A DNA stretch of 5,099 bases from Cyanobacteria bacterium UBA11370 (GTDB lineage Bacteria; Cyanobacteriota; Cyanobacteriia; Cyanobacteriales; Coleofasciculaceae): positions 24,932 to 30,030 of the forward strand of contig DNGI01000077.1 in the NCBI GenBank assembly GCA_003486645.1. Direction: 5' to 3'. Below the pieces are notes generated by a model. The model saw only the letters and a program-made list of their open reading frames with translations, was not told where the DNA came from and made no database searches. The translations under genes and the position numbers were made by a program. How positions within the stretch are numbered: position 1 is the first letter of the stretch; each line of letters starts with the position of its first letter. Positions 1-4,139 of the stretch are shown in pieces.

Positions 1-81
1 CCCCCCATAATTAATGACATGAATCACTAGGGAAAATTTTCCGAAACAACGAAAATTCTCAATAGATATCGAAGTCAGCAT
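1..81 (-). CDS. Partial gene, possible RecF/OLD-type AAA ATPase N-terminus
   Basis: The minus-strand frame starts at an ATG (81-79) and stays open for 27 codons to the window edge, so only the N-terminus is visible. The start is supported by a GAGGG Shine-Dalgarno sequence (92-88) six bases upstream. Residues 5-18 read ISIENFRCFGKFSL, which resembles the opening of AAA_15/OLD/RecF-like ATPases (pattern I-x-I-x-N-F-[RK]-C-[FY]-x-x-F-x-L). In those families this first strand precedes a Walker A loop, which here would lie beyond the window. The residues after it (VIHVINYGG) fit less well than usual, so a frameshifted or decayed copy is possible. Members of this superfamily include DNA-repair proteins and anti-phage effectors; nothing here says which. 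The gene lies on the same strand as proA, 174 bases downstream of it. The reading frame and SD are seen; the family is inferred from a short motif. Confidence 0.5.
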   Translation of the reverse strand, partial: MLTSISIENFRCFGKFSLVIHVINYGG

Positions 82-87
82 GAATAT

Positions 88-92
88 CCCTC
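88..92 (-). promoter_or_regulatory. Shine-Dalgarno site of the partial ATPase-like gene
   Basis: GAGGG on the minus strand, six bases before the ATG at 81-79. It is the main argument that this short frame is a real gene start. A GATAAT hexamer just upstream could serve as a -10 box, but no convincing -35 accompanies it. Confidence 0.5.
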
Positions 93-132
93 ATTATCCT
101 GTATCATATCGTTTTTGCATACATCATAATTA

Positions 133-236
133 GTGAAAGAAGTATGGAAGATATAGCAAAACACCCAAAGCTATGGCGGAGGGACAAAACTCTGAGGTTA
201 TACAAGCACAACCTACCAAATTCATACTTCTTTCAC
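133..236 (+). ncRNA. Candidate structured RNA element (14-bp closing stem, three hairpins)
   Basis: GTGAAAGAAGTATG (133-146) is exactly complementary to CATACTTCTTTCAC (223-236). Inside are three non-overlapping short hairpins: ATAGC/GCTAT (153-157 with 170-174), CGGAG/CTCTG with one G·U pair (177-181 with 190-194) and AGGTT/AACCT (195-199 with 210-214). Together they would make a compact multibranch fold. CCC (164-166) in the first loop could also pair with GGG (181-183), but that competes with the second hairpin. On the plus strand the closing stem gains G147·U222 and A148-U221. It lies between the proA stop and the ATPase-like start, so it could be a free-standing plus-strand RNA, a minus-strand 3' or 5' untranslated structure, or a small inverted-repeat element. 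No flanking target duplication and no U-tract are seen. I do not recognise it as a known RNA family. Confidence 0.4.
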
Positions 237-255
237 AGTCTAGAAAGCTATTAAT

Positions 256-1563
256 TCACTCTAAATCTTTATGAGTAAAAGGTTTAGCATCTTTCCCCGC
301 ATAAGTGGCAACAACATGACCCCGACCTACCATTTTATACTTATACGTCACCAATCCCTCTAACCCCACTGGTCCACGAGGCGGTAACTTGTGAGTGCTA
401 ATTCCCACTTCTGCACCAAATCCATACCGGAAACCATCAGCAAAGCGAGTCGAACAGTTGTGAAAAACATTCGCCGCATCGACTTGATTGAGAAAAATTT
501 CAGCAATGTTTTCATCTTCCGTAATAATGGCATCCGTATGCCTGGAACCATAGGTATTGATATGATGAATGGCTGCTTCTAAAGAGTCTACTATTTTAAT
601 TGAAAGAATTAAATCATTGTATTCTGTAGACCAATCTGCCTCTGTTGCTGCTGAACTATCCAGAATTTTACACGTTGCTTCATCCCCTCGTAATTCAACG
701 TGACGTGATTGCAAAGCCGCACCAACTAACGGCAAGAAACTCGGCGCGATCGCACGATGAACCAACAGCGTTTCAATAGCATTACAAACCGCTGGATATT
801 GGGTTTTAGCATCCACTGTAATATTAACGGCTTTCTCTAAATCGGCTGCTCGATCTATATACAAATGACAAATTCCATCCGCATGACCCAGTACCGGAAT
901 ACGAGTATTTTCTTGTACAAACCGCACAAAATCATTAGACCCTCTAGGAATAATTAAATCAATGTATTCCTCAAGTTGCAATAATGCCATTGTTTCTTCT
1001 CTCGTAGTTAACAATTGAACCACTGTCGGATCAACTGCACTTGCGGATAATCCCTGATGAATGGCTTTAACAATTGCCTCACAGGATCGAGTTGCTTCTT
1101 TCCCACCTTTTAGAATTACGCCATTCCCGGATTTAACAGCCAAGGATGTAATTTGCATTACGGCATCTGGACGCGCTTCAAAAATAATACCTAATACCCC
1201 CAACGGACAACTAATCCGCTTTAAAACTAATCCTTCATCCAACTCACGATGAATTTGCATCACACCCACCGGATCGCTTAATTTCCCAACATCTCTCACT
1301 CCTTCAATTGCTGCTTTTAGCTTCGTTTCGTCCAACTTTAAACGATGGTAAAGAGGTTTGGAAATACCCTCTGCTTCAGCAACTTTACAATCAGTCGCAT
1401 TAGCTGCCAAAATATCAGATTTTGCCGATTCTAAGGCTTGCGCGATCGCTTCAATCGCCTGATTTTTTACCTCAGTAGAGAGAACCGCCAACTGGCGTGC
1501 TGCTTGACGGGTGGTTTGGGCGATCGCACTCAGGGATAGAGATGTAATTTCAGTAGCTGTCAT
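256..1563 (-). CDS. proA: Glutamate-5-semialdehyde dehydrogenase (gamma-glutamyl phosphate reductase)
   Basis: Cytoplasmic enzyme of proline synthesis. It reduces L-glutamyl 5-phosphate, made by ProB, to glutamate 5-semialdehyde with NADPH; the product cyclises and is reduced by ProC. The 435-residue protein is complete and slightly longer than E. coli ProA (417). Family signatures seen: [10 protein letters not shown] (125-134), the [12 protein letters not shown] nucleotide-binding stretch (146-157), the [11 protein letters not shown] segment (204-214), the catalytic cysteine C260 in [11 protein letters not shown], and the C-terminal [20 protein letters not shown] block (371-390). The ATG at 1563 gives a normal N-terminus but has no clear Shine-Dalgarno. 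A TATAAT box lies about 60 bases upstream. The stop is TGA. Three HIP1 octamers lie inside. No proB is adjacent, so it is probably monocistronic or co-transcribed with the ATPase-like gene downstream. The assignment is secure. Confidence 0.97.
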   Translation of the reverse strand: MTATEITSLSLSAIAQTTRQAARQLAVLSTEVKNQAIEAIAQALESAKSDILAANATDCKVAEAEGISKPLYHRLKLDETKLKAAIEGVRDVGKLSDPVGVMQIHRELDEGLVLKRISCPLGVLGIIFEARPDAVMQITSLAVKSGNGVILKGGKEATRSCEAIVKAIHQGLSASAVDPTVVQLLTTREETMALLQLEEYIDLIIPRGSNDFVRFVQENTRIPVLGHADGICHLYIDRAADLEKAVNITVDAKTQYPAVCNAIETLLVHRAIAPSFLPLVGAALQSRHVELRGDEATCKILDSSAATEADWSTEYNDLILSIKIVDSLEAAIHHINTYGSRHTDAIITEDENIAEIFLNQVDAANVFHNCSTRFADGFRYGFGAEVGISTHKLPPRGPVGLEGLVTYKYKMVGRGHVVATYAGKDAKPFTHKDLE

Positions 1564-1588
1564 AACGTTAGATGCCGAGAGATGTAAT

Positions 1589-1617
1589 TTGATAGTCTAG
1601 CAAAATGGGTATATTTT
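1589..1617 (+). promoter_or_regulatory. Possible promoter of the adenosine-specific kinase gene
   Basis: TTGATA (1589-1594) and TATTTT (1612-1617) are 17 bases apart, matching the -35 and -10 consensus at 5/6 and 4/6 positions. A second -10-like hexamer, TATACT (1625-1630), has no good -35. Either would give a leader of roughly 60-75 bases. The region is very AT-rich, so chance matches are easy. Confidence 0.28.
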
Positions 1618-1622
1618 TTTTC

Positions 1623-1628
1623 ATTATA
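1623..1628 (-). promoter_or_regulatory. Probable -10 box of the proA promoter
   Basis: Perfect TATAAT on the minus strand, about 60 bases upstream of the proA start. No good -35 hexamer sits 16-18 bases further upstream, so it may rely on an activator or an AT-rich upstream contact. It overlaps the TATACT hexamer on the plus strand (1625-1630). Confidence 0.4.
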
Positions 1629-1685
1629 CTAATAAATTAATGCCCAAATAGGCGTAAAATTGTTAAGTGAGTTTGCAAACGTGGG

Positions 1686-1691
1686 AAGGAG
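1686..1691 (+). promoter_or_regulatory. Shine-Dalgarno site fixing the start of the adenosine-specific kinase gene
   Basis: AAGGAG eight bases before the ATG at 1700. It lies inside the longer frame that would begin at GTG 1667, so it argues for the ATG start and against the GTG, which has no such site. Confidence 0.75.
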
Positions 1692-1699
1692 AAGAAACA

Positions 1700-2182
1700 A
1701 TGGAACTCAAATCAATCCCGGTAGAAATTCCTGAAGGGTGTAATATTATTATTGGTAACAGTCATTTTATTAAGACGGTTGAAGACTTGCATGAGATTAT
1801 GGTTGGGACTTCAGCGCAGGTAAAATTTGGTCTAGCCTTTTGTGAAGCATCGGGGCCTTACTTAATTCGAGTTTCGGGAAATGACGAAATGCTGCAAGGT
1901 GTAGCGACTAAAAATGCTGAAGCGATCGCAGCAGGTCACAGTTTCGTTATTTTGTTAAAAGATGCCTATCCTATCAATTTTTTAAATGCTATCAAACAAT
2001 GTCCGGAAGTCTGCACGATTCACTGTGCAACGGCAAATCCTGTAGAGGTTATTGTAGCTGAAACGCAACAAGGACGAGGTATTGTTGGGGTTGTGGATGG
2101 ATTCTCACCCAAGGGTGTGGAAAATACAGAAGATGTAAAAAATCGACAGCAATTTTTACGACAAATTGGCTATAAACTCTAA
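1700..2182 (+). CDS. Adenosine-specific kinase family protein
   Basis: A 160-residue protein matching the adenosine-specific kinase family (Pfam PF04008), small proteins first studied structurally from hyperthermophilic archaea and proposed to bind or phosphorylate adenosine. The physiological role in cyanobacteria is not established. Family blocks seen, numbered from ATG 1700: VKFGLAFCEASGPYLIRVSG (41-60), the AAGHSFVILLKDAYPINFLN stretch (around 76-95), PEVCTIHCATANPVEVIVAE (around 101-120) and QGRGIVGVVDGFSPKGVE (around 123-140). No signal peptide or membrane segment is evident, so it is probably cytoplasmic. The frame extends upstream to GTG 1667, but AAGGAG eight bases before ATG 1700 and the family's usual length favour the ATG. 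It is divergent from proA across a short shared promoter region. One HIP1 octamer lies inside. The family call is secure; the enzymatic role rests on the family name. Confidence 0.92.
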   Translation: MELKSIPVEIPEGCNIIIGNSHFIKTVEDLHEIMVGTSAQVKFGLAFCEASGPYLIRVSGNDEMLQGVATKNAEAIAAGHSFVILLKDAYPINFLNAIKQCPEVCTIHCATANPVEVIVAETQQGRGIVGVVDGFSPKGVENTEDVKNRQQFLRQIGYKL

Positions 2183-2233
2183 TTCAACAGGTAGAAAGTC
2201 GGATTTATGGGGGTTAACTAAAGTGTTCAAAGG

Positions 2234-2245
2234 AATCACGTGATT
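2234..2245. repeat. 12-bp perfect palindrome between convergent genes
   Basis: AATCACGTGATT, followed by TTT on the plus strand, lies between the kinase gene stop and the stop of the small minus-strand gene. As RNA only a short weak hairpin with an ACGT loop could form, extended by G·U pairs. It is at best a poor terminator for the kinase gene; a protein-binding site is equally possible. Confidence 0.35.
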
Positions 2246-2246
2246 T

Positions 2247-2459
2247 TTAGGTGAGTGTAATATTAAAATTATTACTTGCGTGGATGGGAAAACGAATCGG
2301 ATGGGACACTTCCGGAGTCGAAAACTCAGCGACTTCATATCTTTCAAAGACAAATTCGCTGTAATCTGCTAAATTATCCAGTCCCAAGCAGTTCAGCAAA
2401 ATCTCCGTCGCTAACCACATAACTGTTTTGGTTAATAAATTTTTCCACTGTACTTTCAT
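2247..2459 (-). CDS. Small conserved-looking cyanobacterial protein of unknown function
   Basis: A 70-residue frame with an ATG start at 2459 and a good AAGGG Shine-Dalgarno (2472-2468) eight bases upstream. Residues 1-40 look like a real, ordered domain: basic, tryptophan-containing MKVQWKNLL, then a hydrophobic/amphipathic helix (about 8-25, TKTVMWLATEILLNCLGL), then the acidic-aromatic stretch DNLADYSEFVFER (28-40). From memory this block resembles small hypothetical proteins found across cyanobacteria, but I cannot name a function. Residues 41-70 are polar and low in obvious structure and may be a variable tail. The helix is too short and interrupted to call a membrane segment confidently. 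The gene is convergent with the kinase gene (64-base gap) and stands alone. A 7-bp hairpin (2484-2501) lies just upstream. SD and composition are seen; conservation is recalled, not tested. Confidence 0.62.
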   Translation of the reverse strand: MKVQWKNLLTKTVMWLATEILLNCLGLDNLADYSEFVFERYEVAEFSTPEVSHPIRFPIHASNNFNITLT

Positions 2460-2467
2460 TAGTCTAG

Positions 2468-2472
2468 CCCTT
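2468..2472 (-). promoter_or_regulatory. Shine-Dalgarno site of the small 70-residue gene
   Basis: AAGGG on the minus strand with an eight-base spacer to the ATG at 2459-2457. It supports both the existence of this short gene and its start. Confidence 0.55.
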
Positions 2473-2483
2473 GGGAATCAAAC

Positions 2484-2501
2484 ATTCGCTTGTGAGCGAA
2501 T
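2484..2501. repeat. Perfect hairpin, 7-bp stem with 4-base loop
   Basis: ATTCGCT, loop TGTG, AGCGAAT. It lies 24 bases upstream of the start of the small minus-strand gene and just outside its Shine-Dalgarno. No U-tract follows on either strand, so it is not a standard terminator. It could be an operator for a dimeric regulator or an RNA hairpin in the leader of the small gene. Confidence 0.45.
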
Positions 2502-2615
2502 TAAAATGCTTAACTTCACCATTGAGGATAGGCTGAGATATCGGGGTCAAAATCCGTGATTCTATGCAACTTAATTGTTTCGTTAAAGCAGTCTCCGTGA
2601 ATTTGCCTAGAACAG

Positions 2616-2646
2616 GGGGAGATGGGGAGATGGGGAGATGGGGAGA
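2616..2646 (+). repeat. Octanucleotide tandem repeat GGGGAGAT, 3.9 copies, with G-quadruplex pattern
   Basis: Three full GGGGAGAT units (2616, 2624, 2632) and a partial fourth (2640-2646). Four GGGG runs separated by four-base AGAT loops fit a four-tetrad G-quadruplex on the plus strand. It sits 55 bases before the RCCR-like gene start, in its promoter or leader. The repeat pattern is seen directly; folding is an inference. Copy number may vary between strains by slippage. Confidence 0.85.
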
Positions 2647-2686
2647 GTGTTTTTGTTTAGTACGTAGTACAAGGAAATTGGTTTTT

Positions 2687-2693
2687 GAGGAGG
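2687..2693 (+). promoter_or_regulatory. Strong Shine-Dalgarno site fixing the GTG start of the RCCR-like gene
   Basis: GAGGAGG with eight bases to GTG 2702. The next in-frame ATG is codon 82, far too late for the family, so this site decides the GTG start. A direct repeat of TAGTAC (2658-2663 and 2665-2670) lies a little upstream and might be a regulator site. Confidence 0.8.
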
Positions 2694-2701
2694 TTTAGAA
2701 A

Positions 2702-3463
2702 GTGAATCCACAAACAGATAAAGATAACCTAACTGTGTTTGATAGGCTTTGGGATATTCTGGAAGAACTGCGTCAAAAAGTAGGCGATCGCTTCGATCTC
2801 CATCCCAATCCTGCGACCCAACCCTTACAAACATTTAGCAGTCCTGATGGTAAAGTTCAGGGTTCTTTGGCTACTTTTTCGGGTGCAGAAATTGATTGGC
2901 TTGTACATTCCAGACTCAATAATCCTACGTTAAACTTCAGCACAATGCGTTTAACAGTTTGGCTAGGTTCACAGATTCAAGTCCCCCATTTAGCATTTGA
3001 GTTCGGTACAGTTCCCAACCTATTCTTTTACATGGATTACATTCCTAGGGTCGATCTTTGGTCTGATTTAAACTACCTCGAACACTATTACGAACCTCTC
3101 CAATCTACCTATTTGACCTTGCGTGGCAATTCAGATTTATCACTATTTGTTAGTAAAAGTTTGTATGTCCGTCAGATTCAATCACCGACTCATTTATGTT
3201 ATACCTGTTCTCCTACAGAAGAGTCCTTAGCACTGATTCAACGCCTTGCTCATGAAATGCTAGAACGTTGGTTTAAATGGGTTGATGACGCAGAACCCGT
3301 ACCCGAAACCATGCAACCAATTTTAGCTCAACGCGACCTTTGTATGCGTCGCATTAGTGCTGAACGCGATCCCGGAAACCAAATGGCAGCACAGTTATTT
3401 GGTGCAGAATTAACGAATACTTTAGTTCGGGGTTTATGGGGTGGCGATCGCTTTGTCCAGTGA
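2702..3463 (+). CDS. Red chlorophyll catabolite reductase (RCCR)-like protein
   Basis: A 253-residue protein resembling plant RCCR (Arabidopsis ACD2), a member of the ferredoxin-dependent bilin reductase superfamily. In plants RCCR reduces red chlorophyll catabolite to a colourless linear tetrapyrrole using ferredoxin. Seen in order: an N-terminal helix (FDRLWDILEELRQKV, 13-27), the SPDGKVQGSLATFSGAEIDW strand pair (47-66), HLAFEFG with E100, YIPRVDLWSDLNYLEHYY (113-130; plant LPHRKDLVLNPDYLKEYY), SLYVRQIQSP, and C-terminal RDLCMRRISAERDP to QLFGAEL (211-237; plant RDKSFRRKS...FGEEV). E100, and possibly D223, may correspond to the acidic substrate-pocket residues reported for the Arabidopsis enzyme. 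No transit or signal peptide, so cytoplasmic. It starts at GTG behind a strong GAGGAGG. Cyanobacteria are not known to run the full plant chlorophyll-breakdown pathway, so the substrate here is uncertain. Two HIP1 octamers lie inside. Confidence 0.85.
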   Translation: MNPQTDKDNLTVFDRLWDILEELRQKVGDRFDLHPNPATQPLQTFSSPDGKVQGSLATFSGAEIDWLVHSRLNNPTLNFSTMRLTVWLGSQIQVPHLAFEFGTVPNLFFYMDYIPRVDLWSDLNYLEHYYEPLQSTYLTLRGNSDLSLFVSKSLYVRQIQSPTHLCYTCSPTEESLALIQRLAHEMLERWFKWVDDAEPVPETMQPILAQRDLCMRRISAERDPGNQMAAQLFGAELTNTLVRGLWGGDRFVQ

Positions 3464-3479
3464 TGAATTAAAACTGGCA

Positions 3480-3965
3480 TTACCGACTCAAAAACTGCTG
3501 TCGCCTTACTCTCAAATATACCCCAAGGGGAAATTGATAAAACTCCATCAAAAGCCATCCAATAATTCCCAAATGAGACAAAAATGTTAATCCCGTCCAA
3601 GCAAGAGGAAACCAAGACAAACGACTACCAGGAGTTGGCGGGAAAGTATAAGCAGCTAACCCAATTAAAGTTGGTGGCAGGACAATAAACGCCACCGCTA
3701 AAATCCAAGTTCCCCATCCCCATTCAACCCCTTCTAAATGACCCCCAATCCAAGTCTTCCCATTCCAGCGCCAAGTCATAGGAGGCTGTCGGTCAGTCAT
3801 TTTTAAAAGCTGTCTGTCTAAGTCAGGAGTGAAAATATGACGACAAGAATGACAAGCCATTGCATCCATTAATGGCATGGTTTGAATCTGACCTAAACGA
3901 CAAATTGGACAAGGATAAATCCCATCATAGACTAAACGATTCGTTGAGTGTTGTGAATTGGGCAT
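3480..3965 (-). CDS. Zinc-ribbon protein with two predicted membrane segments, function unknown
   Basis: A 161-residue protein. Residues 19-41 hold CPIC and CHSC pairs (C19, C22, C38, C41), a typical four-cysteine zinc ribbon. A polar tryptophan-rich linker (about 63-84, including TWRWNGKTW) follows, then two hydrophobic segments (about 86-107 and 119-141) and a short basic tail (YLRVRRQQFLSR). The layout suggests a small inner- or thylakoid-membrane protein with its zinc ribbon outside the bilayer, probably in the cytoplasm given the basic tail. From memory, similar unnamed proteins occur in other cyanobacteria. It could be a metal-dependent assembly factor or regulator, but nothing here shows that. 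The ATG at 3965 has only a weak SD-like GGT. The gene converges on the RCCR-like gene with a 16-base gap and no visible terminator, so transcripts probably overlap. Coding status is well supported; function is not recognised. Confidence 0.8.
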   Translation of the reverse strand: MPNSQHSTNRLVYDGIYPCPICRLGQIQTMPLMDAMACHSCRHIFTPDLDRQLLKMTDRQPPMTWRWNGKTWIGGHLEGVEWGWGTWILAVAFIVLPPTLIGLAAYTFPPTPGSRLSWFPLAWTGLTFLSHLGIIGWLLMEFYQFPLGVYLRVRRQQFLSR

Positions 3966-3980
3966 ATTCTACCATTTTAG

Positions 3981-4009
3981 ATTTCAGATTTTGGATTTTG
4001 GATTGGCAA
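3981..4009 (-). promoter_or_regulatory. Possible promoter of the zinc-ribbon membrane protein gene
   Basis: Minus-strand TTGCCA (4009-4004, 5/6 to consensus) and TGAAAT (3986-3981, 4/6) with a 17-base spacer. Transcription would begin about ten bases before the ATG, in line with the weak Shine-Dalgarno. The spacer is exactly the heptanucleotide repeat stretch. Confidence 0.33.
3987..4005. repeat. Heptanucleotide tandem repeat GATTTTG
   Basis: Two full units (3987-3993 and 3994-4000) and a partial third (GATTG). The related ATTTTAG/ATTTCAG just before it may be degenerate copies. Such short tandem heptamers are common in intergenic DNA of filamentous cyanobacteria. Confidence 0.6.
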
Positions 4010-4098
4010 AGACTCACTCTGCCAGAGTTTCAGTAACTCATGGGCAACATTTCTTTTTTAAGTTGGTATTACATATTGATAACCTACAATTTAATTGC

Positions 4099-4129
4099 AA
4101 GGATACCTTAAAAGCAATCTACTATCCTT
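4099..4129. repeat. Inverted repeat in the 3' region of the ChaN-like gene
   Basis: AAGGATA (4099-4105) and TATCCTT (4123-4129) form a perfect 7-bp stem with a 17-base loop, 11 bases beyond the ChaN-like stop. Read from that gene, no U-run follows the hairpin (the T-run comes before it), so it is not a standard intrinsic terminator. It may stabilise the 3' end of the transcript. Confidence 0.35.
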
Positions 4130-4139
4130 TAAAAAAATA

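Noticed and set aside
157..217. Cyclic di-GMP-I (GEMM) riboswitch; GGGAC...AAA...CTCTGAGGTTA at 181-200 looks slightly similar
   Set aside because: The tetraloop hairpin, the receptor helix and several conserved bases are missing, and the similarity is to a short stretch only.
147..222. Retron msr-msd region enclosed by a1/a2 inverted repeats, with the ATPase-like gene as effector
   Set aside because: The 14-bp repeats and three short hairpins recall an msr, but the interior is only 76 bases and lacks a long msd hairpin. No reverse transcriptase is visible. It stays possible only if one lies beyond the left edge.
133..236. MITE or insertion-sequence remnant with 14-bp terminal inverted repeats
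   Set aside because: The bases flanking the two ends do not match (no TA or longer target duplication). Not excluded if the duplication has decayed; a copy-number search would decide.
391..582. Plus-strand reading frame opposite proA (and similar ones at 1061-1252 plus and 360-551 minus)
   Set aside because: They lie fully within the conserved proA gene, have no SD and no recognisable protein pattern.
1667..1699. Longer adenosine-specific kinase start at GTG 1667
   Set aside because: The eleven extra codons contain the AAGGAG site for ATG 1700, have no SD of their own and make the protein longer than the family norm.
2156..2353. Minus-strand reading frame of 65 codons overlapping the small 70-residue gene and the kinase gene end
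   Set aside because: Overlapping in another frame, no SD, low-complexity composition; the 2247-2459 frame has the better start and pattern.
2488..2500. Resemblance of CTTGTGAGCGAA to half of the E. coli lac operator
   Set aside because: Short chance match arising from the hairpin's own symmetry; no LacI-type regulator or sugar gene is nearby.
2607..2834. Minus-strand frame of 75 codons running through the G-rich repeat
   Set aside because: Its tail (repeated SPSPHLP-like residues) is just the octamer repeat translated, and its start lies inside the RCCR-like gene.
3328..3615. Minus-strand frame of 95 codons overlapping the ends of two convergent genes
   Set aside because: It is out of frame with the zinc-ribbon gene, covers conserved RCCR sequence and has no SD.
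4012..4028. Palindromic ACTCTG-C-CAGAGT as a terminator or operator
   Set aside because: The loop is too small for the full stem, the remaining stem is four pairs, and no U-tract fits either flanking gene.
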